Virus record (IMG/VR): IMGVR_UViG_3300009285_001858
Span: 1 to 32,509 of that record
Source: a virus
Direction: 5' to 3' (one strand)
DNA length: 32,509 nucleotides
Position 1 is the stretch's first letter. Each line of letters begins with the position of its first letter. Made by a program: the position numbers and the translations under genes. Below the pieces are notes generated by a model. The model saw only the letters and a program-made list of their open reading frames with translations, was not told the DNA's origin and ran no database searches. Of this stretch, positions 1-4,368 are shown piece by piece.

Positions 1-98
1 TCGTCGCAACCGGCGCAGTAGTCCGTCCCTTCGAACACCTCGACATCCGGCAACGCGCTCGGCTCATCCTCTCGCTTCGGATCGCTATAGGCTTGCAT
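1..98 (-). CDS. Small protein, N-terminal part only (runs off window)
   Basis: A leftward reading frame opens with ATG at 98-96 and stays open to the window edge, giving 32 visible residues. Its start lies 3 bases past the stop of the gene at 102-515, and GGGGAG stands 7 bases or so upstream, so it is probably co-translated with that gene. The visible part is acidic and ends in Y-C-A-G-C-D, the beginning of a possible CxxC zinc knuckle. I do not recognise the family. The rest of the gene lies outside the window. Confidence 0.55.
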   Translation of the reverse strand, partial: MQAYSDPKREDEPSALPDVEVFEGTDYCAGCD

Positions 99-101
99 GG
101 C

Positions 102-515
102 TCACTCCCCTCTCAGTCCAGGGACGGCACGGAAGGCAGTACGCGCTGATGCGGTGGCCCAGGTCGCTGCCTGGGTTACGTTCCCGTTGCGAGCGGCGAC
201 CTGCACCGCGTACCCCATATCCTGCGCCACGTCCAGAGACGACCACCCGTTGCAATACGGGTTGTTGCGCCGCAGCGTCTCCGCATCCGCCAGCGCATCC
301 GCAACCGGCATCCGGTCGGAGATGCGGCCGGAGCCGAGGCAGACGGGACAGGGTTTCGCGTCCTTGAACGGCCAGACGGGGTCAAACGCCTGAGCCTTGT
401 AGCCAGTTCCGCCGCACGCGTCGCACTCGTGGCTTTGCGCGCACTGGCAGTGATCGAATGGAAAACGCTTGCACGTATGGCTTGCGTCCGCCTGGGCCTG
501 CTCACTGCTTGTCAT
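102..515 (-). CDS. Small zinc-binding protein with DnaJ-like cysteine repeats
   Basis: The 137-residue product has two CxxCxGxG-type repeats (CDACGGTGY about residues 31-39, CPVCLGSGR about 56-64), with further Cys and His before them (HTC, HCQC). These are the zinc-binding repeats of the DnaJ cysteine-rich domain. There is no J domain, so this is a stand-alone zinc knuckle rather than a co-chaperone. The C-terminal half is alanine-rich and probably helical. I chose ATG at 515 because GGAGG sits 5 bases upstream. An in-frame GTG at 527 would lie almost at the predicted transcription start of the promoter at 533-560. It is the promoter-proximal gene of the leftward pair continuing at 98. The target is unknown. 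Confidence 0.65.
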   Translation of the reverse strand: MTSSEQAQADASHTCKRFPFDHCQCAQSHECDACGGTGYKAQAFDPVWPFKDAKPCPVCLGSGRISDRMPVADALADAETLRRNNPYCNGWSSLDVAQDMGYAVQVAARNGNVTQAATWATASARTAFRAVPGLRGE

Positions 516-532
516 GCTCGCCTCCACTCTTC

Positions 533-560
533 AATCTAGGCTTTTTTTGTCGAATGTCAA
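533..560 (-). promoter_or_regulatory. Sigma70-type promoter (leftward)
   Basis: Read leftward, there is a perfect TTGACA (-35, 560-555), a 16-base spacer and TAGATT (-10, 538-533, 4 of 6 consensus bases). The predicted start near 526 lies about 11 bases before the ATG at 515. The -35 box overlaps the stop codon of the 34-residue gene at 557-661, so the promoter begins a new unit at the end of the preceding one. Confidence 0.55.
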
Positions 561-661
561 GAGCTAAAGATGCAAAGCGCTATCCAGGCCAAGAACACCC
601 AGAATGCGACTACCGGCGAGAAGATGAACGCAATCAGCATCAGAATCAGAAAGCAGCCCAT
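557..661 (-). CDS. 34-residue hydrophobic membrane peptide
   Basis: A short leftward frame begins with ATG at 661 preceded by GGAG and AAGG, and ends with TGA at 559-557. The product is almost wholly hydrophobic: a first stretch of about 12 residues up to S-P, then a second Trp/Phe-rich stretch, with one Pro between that could make a hairpin or a kinked single span. Only the C-terminal two serines are polar. No family is recognisable at this length. Small membrane peptides of this kind in phage accessory regions include holins, antiholins and superinfection-exclusion peptides. The window has a lysozyme but no obvious holin, so this is one of the holin candidates (inference). Confidence 0.55.
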   Translation of the reverse strand: MGCFLILMLIAFIFSPVVAFWVFLAWIALCIFSS

Positions 662-720
662 TACCTTACTCCATTCTCAAAACAGACCATCTCGCCTAGA
701 TATTGCCACTTGGCCCCATC

Positions 721-834
721 CTACTTCGTCTGCTCATAGCACTCAATGGCAACCTGCGGACCAGTCGAGACGACCGCGAGCGAAACCCGCAGCAGTGGCT
801 TTAGAACTAGATCGAGAGCTAGCCTGCGAGCCAC
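721..834 (-). CDS. 37-residue hypothetical peptide (GTG start)
   Basis: A GTG at 834 lies 2 bases after the stop of the 29-residue gene at 837-926, and the frame continues for 37 residues to TAG at 723-721. The product is rich in Leu, Val and Ala with several Arg near the N terminus, and ends in a polar tail (CYEQTK). There is only a weak ribosome-binding sequence (GTAAGAG across the upstream stop). Support comes mainly from the tight spacing with its neighbour, so it may be a chance frame. Confidence 0.35.
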   Translation of the reverse strand: MARRLALDLVLKPLLRVSLAVVSTGPQVAIECYEQTK

Positions 835-836
835 TC

Positions 837-926
837 TTACTGCCCGAGTGCTGCTGCGAGCAGGATTGTTGCCAGCATGCTGAGCCATGACAGCTCCAAC
901 CCCAACCTAATGAGTGACTTGGACAT
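837..926 (-). CDS. 29-residue single-span membrane peptide
   Basis: ATG at 926 opens a 29-residue frame that overlaps the end of the gene at 907-1083 by 20 bases in a different frame. The product has a short basic N terminus (MSKSLIR) followed by a continuous hydrophobic run rich in Leu and Ala, and ends in GQ. This fits one membrane span with the N terminus inside by the positive-inside rule. No clear Shine-Dalgarno is present, so translation would depend on coupling to the upstream gene. The function is unknown. Because it lies in a run of tiny accessory genes, a role in lysis or exclusion is possible but unproven. Confidence 0.45.
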   Translation of the reverse strand: MSKSLIRLGLELSWLSMLATILLAAALGQ

Positions 927-1083
927 GGCCCCGGCCACGCGAATGTCTCGCCTGGAGCTGTGCCTGATCTTCCCACCACATGACCGCGACTGTGAGTGCC
1001 TCCTCATAGTCCGCGGCGGGGTTACGGTTGAGGTAACTCATGACGAAACCCGCCAGCCACGAATCGGGGATGATGTCTTGCAT
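907..1083 (-). CDS. 58-residue hypothetical protein
   Basis: The frame starts with ATG at 1083 behind a strong GGAGGG Shine-Dalgarno and ends with TAG at 909-907. The product is a small soluble protein: an amphipathic N-terminal half (MQDIIPDSWLAGFV), an acidic segment (DYEEALTVAV) with a following WWEDQ, and a basic His/Arg tail. No family is recognised. It is the first gene after the palindromic block at 1128-1162, so that block is the likely control site for it and the small membrane peptide that follows. Confidence 0.6.
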   Translation of the reverse strand: MQDIIPDSWLAGFVMSYLNRNPAADYEEALTVAVMWWEDQAQLQARHSRGRGHVQVTH

Positions 1084-1127
1084 GGACTTTTCCCTCCAGA
1101 ATCAACGACTTACAGTCGAGCTAAGTG

Positions 1128-1162
1128 TTGAGCACTCAAGAGATGTGAGTGTCCGACACTCA
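1128..1162. promoter_or_regulatory. Two adjacent palindromes, operator-like
   Basis: Positions 1128-1139 read TTGAG-CA-CTCAA (5-base arms, 2-base centre). Positions 1146-1162 read TGAGTGTC-C-GACACTCA (8-base perfect arms, 1-base centre). Both contain the half-site TTGAGTG or CACTCAA (1133-1139 and 1157-1163). The block is in the 84-base gap between the leftward genes at 1168-1368 and 907-1083. Paired similar palindromes upstream of a gene are typical of repressor sites, but an RNA hairpin in the leader is an alternative. I could not place a convincing promoter beside it. Confidence 0.45.
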
Positions 1163-1167
1163 ACCTT

Positions 1168-1368
1168 TTATGAGCCGAACGCTGTCAACAAGCACGCTCG
1201 CCGTGTAGCGCTGGCGTACTCACAGGCACCAAGGATGAAGCCGCGATGCCATGAGATTGTCTGCCCGCGTGCTTGCATGTCGGCCACGAGCCACGCCGCC
1301 CGCCGCATGTCATCGAGCAACCGCTGCCGGCCGGCCTTCTGCACCGCGAGCTGATCACGAGTCTTCAT
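1168..1368 (-). CDS. 66-residue helical hypothetical protein
   Basis: ATG at 1368 is preceded by GAGGTGAGG and lies 11 bases after the stop of the gene at 1380-1574, so the two form an operon. The protein is rich in Arg, Ala and Gln (DQLAVQKAGRQRLLDDMRR), probably helical in its first half, with a Trp-His segment in the middle. It ends at TAA 1170-1168. I recognise no family. Nothing in the sequence shows a DNA-binding motif clearly enough to call it a regulator, although size, charge and position near the palindromes would allow it. Confidence 0.55.
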   Translation of the reverse strand: MKTRDQLAVQKAGRQRLLDDMRRAAWLVADMQARGQTISWHRGFILGACEYASATRRACLLTAFGS

Positions 1369-1379
1369 GTGGCCTCACC

Positions 1380-1574
1380 TCACCCGCGAATGCACTCCAT
1401 GCAGCTGAGTGGATCGTTCTCGCGGTACAGGTCGAACACCGCGACGACCTGGCCACCCTTCACCAGCTCAACCACGCCATTCCGACGCCCGTTCGCCGTG
1501 CGACGGTTGCGGAGCGTGACCTCGCCGTGCTGAGCTGAGATTAACCGCGTGCCGTCGCTGAAGTGCTTAGTCAT
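1380..1574 (-). CDS. 64-residue basic hypothetical protein
   Basis: This is the first gene of the leftward unit under the promoter at 1585-1613. I chose ATG at 1574 rather than longer in-frame extensions because the predicted transcription start is near 1578. That would make the message essentially leaderless. The product is a small beta-looking basic domain (RLISAQHGEVTLRNRR, then a Val-rich strand GQVVAVFDLYREN) ending in a C-x-x-C segment (CMEC). It resembles compact phage KOW- or SH3-like small barrels in composition only. No family is assigned. Confidence 0.55.
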   Translation of the reverse strand: MTKHFSDGTRLISAQHGEVTLRNRRTANGRRNGVVELVKGGQVVAVFDLYRENDPLSCMECIRG

Positions 1575-1584
1575 CTTACCCGCG

Positions 1585-1613
1585 AATGTAGGCACAGGTG
1601 GGCCTGCTGTCAA
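1585..1613 (-). promoter_or_regulatory. Sigma70-type promoter (leftward)
   Basis: Read leftward: TTGACA (1613-1608), a 17-base spacer, TACATT (1590-1585, 4 of 6). The bases after the -35 box are GCAG, as also at the promoter 3420-3448. The start of transcription is expected about 4 bases before the ATG at 1574, which implies a very short or absent leader. Confidence 0.6.
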
Positions 1614-1619
1614 GGGGCA

Positions 1620-1726
1620 ATTTACATCTCTTACAAGTGAGCAGACAGGCCGGCCGACATAAGATATATGGCACGCGAGTTGCAGACGAGCCGGCCGATT
1701 CGGCCGAAGGTTGAGTCTCTTACACT
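1620..1726. other. Non-coding stretch with a GC-rich palindrome
   Basis: No gene is visible here. It contains CGGCCGA-T-TCGGCCG at 1692-1706 (7-base perfect arms). Two related strings, TCTCTTACAAGTGAG near 1627 and TTGAGTCTCTTACACTCA at 1711-1728, resemble the half-sites of the palindromic block at 1128-1162. This may be the divergent control region between the leftward genes and the rightward promoter at 1899. Confidence 0.4.
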
Positions 1727-1880
1727 CATCCCCCCTCCTCCCCCTCTCCCCCCGCTCGGTGCCAAATAAAAGCTTCTGCTAGCTCACAATTTTGGGGAGG
1801 GTCCATCCCCCCTCCTCCCCCTCTCCCCCCGCTCGGTGCCAAATAAAAGCTTCTGCTAGCTCACAATTTTGGGGAGGGTC
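1727..1880. repeat. Perfect tandem duplication, two 77-bp units
   Basis: Units 1727-1803 and 1804-1880 are identical base for base, and the first three bases of a third copy (CAT) follow at 1881. Each unit begins with a C-rich pyrimidine tract (C6, TCCT, C5, TCT, C6) and then holds an AT-richer part (CCAAATAAAAGC, CACAATTTTGGGGAGGG). No gene reads through it. It lies directly upstream of the rightward promoter at 1899-1927. It may be a true iteron-like or control repeat, a recent slippage duplication, or an assembly artefact. Confidence 0.9.
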
Positions 1881-1898
1881 CATACCCCCCAAAAAGAG

Positions 1899-1927
1899 TT
1901 GACAGTTTTGGGTAGTCATGCTATTGT
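1899..1927 (+). promoter_or_regulatory. Sigma70-type promoter (rightward)
   Basis: TTGACA at 1899-1904, a 17-base spacer and TATTGT at 1922-1927 (4 of 6). Transcription would start near 1934, and AGGAGAGAG at 1935-1943 serves the ATG at 1946. It is the evident promoter for the genes 1946-2647. Confidence 0.6.
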
Positions 1928-1945
1928 GTTTGTTAGGAGAGAGTT

Positions 1946-2026
1946 ATGATGCTATGGCTGCTGATAGGGGTGTTGGTGGGGATACAGTTGGGCTGTGCCA
2001 TAGCCGATAGACTGAAGGGGTACTGA
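1946..2026 (+). CDS. 26-residue membrane peptide
   Basis: ATG at 1946 follows AGGAGAG at a good distance. The 26-residue product is a single hydrophobic span (MMLWLLIGVLVGIQLG, then CAIA) with a short basic tail (DRLKGY), so the C terminus probably faces the cytoplasm. Its TGA overlaps the next ATG (TGATG at 2024-2028), which means translational coupling. It is the promoter-proximal gene of its unit. No family can be assigned at this length. It could be a holin-like or regulatory membrane peptide. Confidence 0.6.
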   Translation: MMLWLLIGVLVGIQLGCAIADRLKGY

Positions 2027-2283
2027 TGGCGAATTGGGACTTTAGGCGAGTGGTGAGTTGGGAAGTGTCGAGCGTTAGTCTCGAAGATGGCGAGGTAATG
2101 AAGGTTTATGTGGTGCCAGACGGCTCCCCTGGGGGCTTCCGCTTTCAGCTTCGTGGCAAGGATTACCCGGTTTGGCTCAAGGACCAGCGGGCAGCCGAAG
2201 AGGCAAAGAAGAAGGCGGCTGAGGCAGCAGAGGCTAGTTTACTGGAGAGTATGCTAGATGGCTCGAACAGCCCTAAGTCTTAA
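2026..2283 (+). CDS. 85-residue hypothetical protein with helical tail
   Basis: The start ATG overlaps the stop of the preceding membrane peptide. The first 55 residues look like a small mixed alpha/beta domain with alternating Val and charged residues (WEVSSVSLEDGEVMKVYVV) and a Gly-Pro turn. Residues about 55-75 are an Ala/Lys/Glu-rich helix, possibly a coiled coil. I do not recognise the family. The end overlaps the metallopeptidase-like gene by 26 bases, so the three genes from 1946 to 2647 form one unit. Confidence 0.7.
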   Translation: MANWDFRRVVSWEVSSVSLEDGEVMKVYVVPDGSPGGFRFQLRGKDYPVWLKDQRAAEEAKKKAAEAAEASLLESMLDGSNSPKS

Positions 2284-2647
2284 GCAGTGTCAGCAACTCT
2301 ATGACCGGCTACGGGTGCGCTACTTCTTAGATGCCCATGAGCCGTTGCACATCCCGCCCCCAGCAGCAGAATTGCGGTGGGTTTGGCTGCCAGACAATTC
2401 AGACGCATTGGCTGAAACTGTCTTCGATGAGGATGATGATCCTTATGAAGTGCGACTTAGTCATAAGGACGCTCGCTATTCTGTCATTCGGCCAAGCCTG
2501 CTCCATGAGTTGACTCATATGCGAATTGGCTCTCGACTATCTTGTGGTGGAATATCGCACGCCTGGACAGGAGTGAGGATTAAGCGATCCAGTATGTGGC
2601 ACGCGGAGACAGTAAGGCTGGCGGGATTGGGAGCGTTACAACTCTAA
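2258..2647 (+). CDS. HExxH metallopeptidase-like protein (SprT-like)
   Basis: The 129-residue product contains HELTH at residues 83-87, the zinc-binding HExxH of gluzincin/SprT-type metalloproteins, inside a hydrophobic helix (SLLHELTHMRIG). A conserved-looking continuation includes CGGISHAW and, near the C terminus, WHAETVRLA, where the Glu could be the third ligand. Many phages encode short proteins with this arrangement, generally annotated as SprT-like or putative metallopeptidase. Their substrates are mostly unknown. The start ATG follows GGAGAG. Its last 12 bases overlap the convergent lysozyme gene. Whether it cleaves protein or only binds zinc cannot be told here. Confidence 0.7.
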   Translation: MARTALSLKQCQQLYDRLRVRYFLDAHEPLHIPPPAAELRWVWLPDNSDALAETVFDEDDDPYEVRLSHKDARYSVIRPSLLHELTHMRIGSRLSCGGISHAWTGVRIKRSSMWHAETVRLAGLGALQL

Positions 2648-3073
2648 GCCACTAGCCAATCCGCTCTCCATCGCTCTAGCTAGCCTCTCAGCCCTGGCCG
2701 GTGTCTGCCGATACCACAAAGATTTCCTCATGGACGTGCCTGCATCCGCATAGCGCCCTTCCTCCACAGCCTTCAGCGTCCTAGTAAAGCTGACGAGCCC
2801 ACCAACGCCCATTTGAAAAGCCATTGACATGAGGACTACCTGCCTCACCACATCCAATTTCTTCCACCAGGGGAGGGCAATGTCTAGCTTGGCAGCAATC
2901 TTGTCAATATCGTTAGCAAGCAGGTAGATAGCTTCATCTTCGGAGATGCCGCCGCCCTTACGCTTGTCAATGAGCCGGCCGATACCAATTGTCAGATAGC
3001 CGAGATGATCAAGATACCCCCAAGATACATAGCCTTCTTCTTTAACCAGCAACCTAGCAAGTAAAGTCTTCAT
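2636..3073 (-). CDS. T4-type lysozyme endolysin (GH24)
   Basis: The 145-residue protein hydrolyses the N-acetylmuramic acid to N-acetylglucosamine bond of peptidoglycan for cell lysis. The catalytic triad of the T4 lysozyme family is present at the right spacing: Glu13 (EEGY), Asp22 (YLDHLGY) and Thr28 (LTIGIG). The C-terminal helical lobe has the usual FQMGVGGL...F..TL and W.....ARAERLARAM pattern. There is no signal peptide or N-terminal anchor, so export should need a holin. I chose ATG at 3073, which overlaps the upstream gene's stop by 4 bases (ATGA), over a GTG at 3085. The gene is convergent with the metallopeptidase-like gene. Confidence 0.9.
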   Translation of the reverse strand: MKTLLARLLVKEEGYVSWGYLDHLGYLTIGIGRLIDKRKGGGISEDEAIYLLANDIDKIAAKLDIALPWWKKLDVVRQVVLMSMAFQMGVGGLVSFTRTLKAVEEGRYADAGTSMRKSLWYRQTPARAERLARAMESGLASGLEL

Positions 3074-3393
3074 TGTATATTCCACAAAATACGTTTTATC
3101 AGCTTTGTAGGGAGATGAATGGGGTATGGGACTGGATTATCCTCATCCGAAGGCTTTTTAAACCTCTTTTTCGGTCTCTTTGGCATTTGAAAACTGGTTG
3201 GAAGTGGCCAAATGCAGCGGCAAGCCTCTTCCCCTGCTCCATCAGGGATTATGACCACTTCAAAAGCGTCTGCCGGGGCTCCACAAGTTGAGCAGACTAG
3301 TTCAAGAGCTTTACCAAGTTGATTCGCACTCATTGGATAGGGATGAAGTACCTCAGTATGGCAGCACATAGATCGTCGTCGGATGTCACTCAT
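3070..3393 (-). CDS. Hypothetical Cys-containing protein upstream of lysozyme
   Basis: This 107-residue protein is the first gene behind the promoter at 3420-3448 and overlaps the lysozyme start by 4 bases. It has Cys pairs at the N terminus (MCCHTEVLHPYP) and CSTC about residue 35, which with the His could bind zinc. A later C-R-C is followed by a strongly basic segment (KRPKKRFKKP) and a hydrophobic basic tail. No membrane span is present, so it does not look like a holin. ATG at 3393 is preferred over the TTG one codon earlier. The function is unknown. Confidence 0.6.
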   Translation of the reverse strand: MSDIRRRSMCCHTEVLHPYPMSANQLGKALELVCSTCGAPADAFEVVIIPDGAGEEACRCIWPLPTSFQMPKRPKKRFKKPSDEDNPVPYPIHLPTKLIKRILWNIQ

Positions 3394-3419
3394 CAAAATC
3401 TCTCACTTTCACAACCATA

Positions 3420-3448
3420 ATCATACTCCTTGAGTGGACTGCTGTCAA
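3420..3448 (-). promoter_or_regulatory. Strong sigma70-type promoter (leftward), lysozyme unit
   Basis: Read leftward: TTGACA (3448-3443), a 17-base spacer, TATGAT (3425-3420, 5 of 6). It is the best-matching promoter in the window. TTGAGTG, the half-site of the palindromes at 1128-1162, lies in the spacer at 3430-3436 on the plus strand, where a bound repressor would block it. The leader before the ATG at 3393 is about 20 bases. Confidence 0.7.
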
Positions 3449-3528
3449 GATAGGCAAATGTTAGACTAGATTTAGGAGCAGGTTGCCTGTCTCCGAGTCT
3501 GGCTGGAGGAGATGTGACCGCAGTCCAC

Positions 3529-3554
3529 CGTACTGTGCCCCGCATCACAGTACG
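3529..3554. other. Perfect 9-bp inverted repeat upstream of the terminase genes
   Basis: CGTACTGTG (3529-3537) and CACAGTACG (3546-3554) are perfect reverse complements with an 8-base loop. No T-tract follows, so it is not a typical intrinsic terminator. It lies between the leftward promoter at 3420-3448 and the rightward gene at 3620, and could be a protein-binding site or a leader hairpin. Confidence 0.55.
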
Positions 3555-3572
3555 CATCCCCCTCCTCCCCTG

Positions 3573-3598
3573 TGGCCGCTCCTCCGGCCAGGCGTTTT
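3573..3598 (+). other. GC hairpin with short T-run before the terminase gene
   Basis: TGGCCG (3573-3578) and CGGCCA (3585-3590) form a 6-bp stem with a 6-base loop, followed by GGCG and four T at 3595-3598. This has the outline of a weak rightward terminator, but no rightward gene ends just upstream. It is better read as a leader structure or a packaging-region element. Confidence 0.3.
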
Positions 3599-3619
3599 GC
3601 TAAGGGATTAGGGGATTAG

Positions 3620-4054
3620 ATGGCTAAACGTCTAGGAAAGAGTCGTCGAGAAGACCCTGTACTACCTTCAGAGGTTATTGAAGAGAATGTTGCTCAGTCC
3701 ATTAGTAATGAACCAACCACCGAACTGAGCCTATTTGACGATGCGCCACCACTCGTCACCCTCGCGCCGCCAATAACTGAGATTATTGACGTTGAGAAGG
3801 ATATGACTCCCGATCAACGGGCCATATTCACCAATTTGCTGGATACGAAGATGACTCTGGAGGAGAGGGCAGATCAACTTGTGCTGTTGGCGAAGATGCA
3901 CGGGACGAAAACTGCGCCTGTCGGCTTGCGGGCAATTATGGAGATTAATAGGCTGACTGGGTTGAGTGAGGATAGGGCAACTGAGGCACCAGCGATGTTC
4001 CAGTTGCCAGAAAATACGACCGTATCTGTTAAAATGGAGAGAGTGGAAAAATAG
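3620..4054 (+). CDS. Probable terminase small subunit
   Basis: The 144-residue protein lies two genes before TerL, the standard place for the DNA-recognition subunit of the packaging motor. The N terminus is basic (MAKRLGKSRRED), the next 50 residues are Pro- and acid-rich and likely disordered, and residues about 62-115 are helical (MTPDQRAIFTNLLDTKMTLEERADQLVLLAKMHG, then LRAIMEINRLTGL). The last motif resembles the helix in small terminase proteins that ends with a -INRLTGL pattern. AGGGG stands before the ATG. The call rests on position and this weak similarity. The alternative is an unrelated early packaging-region protein. Confidence 0.5.
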   Translation: MAKRLGKSRREDPVLPSEVIEENVAQSISNEPTTELSLFDDAPPLVTLAPPITEIIDVEKDMTPDQRAIFTNLLDTKMTLEERADQLVLLAKMHGTKTAPVGLRAIMEINRLTGLSEDRATEAPAMFQLPENTTVSVKMERVEK

Positions 4055-4062
4055 GGGGTACA

Positions 4063-4368
4063 ATGACAAAAAGAATAAGCTTGCGCCAGCGAATTACCGA
4101 ACGAATCATTCGATGGGCACTAAAAATCTACGATGTACAATACATGAGCGCACGAGATTGGGAAATCGAGCTTCGTGCAAGAGAAATTGTGCTTTGGTGT
4201 GAAAAACATATAGTAATTGGGTTAGAACGGTGGGAGAAGTTTGACCGTGGCACTAGAGTTGCAGACGTGCCTTTGGATTTCGACACTACCTATCCTAATT
4301 TAGATGAATTGAGTGAAGCTGATAGAGAGTATTATCTACAGCACAGTAAACTTCCAGATGTAGTGTAG
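4063..4368 (+). CDS. Hypothetical 101-residue protein before TerL
   Basis: ATG at 4063 follows a GGGGG run. The protein has a basic N-terminal helix (KRISLRQRITERIIRWALK), a Trp/Glu-rich middle and an acidic C terminus (NLDELSEADREYYLQ). It ends with TAG directly abutting the TerL ATG with no clear separate ribosome-binding site, so TerL translation is probably coupled to it. I do not recognise the family. Its own GC content looks lower than that of its neighbours, which may mean recent acquisition. Confidence 0.65.
   Translation: MTKRISLRQRITERIIRWALKIYDVQYMSARDWEIELRAREIVLWCEKHIVIGLERWEKFDRGTRVADVPLDFDTTYPNLDELSEADREYYLQHSKLPDVV

Noticed and set aside
743-979. Leftward 78-codon Ser/Gly-rich frame
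   Set aside because: It runs out of frame through two better-supported small genes (907-1083 with GGAGGG, and 837-926), has no ribosome-binding site and has low-complexity, Ser-rich shadow composition.
1183-1188. A TTGACA -35 box on the leftward strand upstream of the palindromes
   Set aside because: It lies in the end of the coding frame 1168-1368 and no -10-like hexamer occurs at 16-18 bases distance. GGTTGA at the right place is not acceptable.
1727-1880. CRISPR-like array
   Set aside because: There are only two units, directly abutting without spacers, and each is 77 bp. This is a tandem duplication, not repeats with unique spacers.
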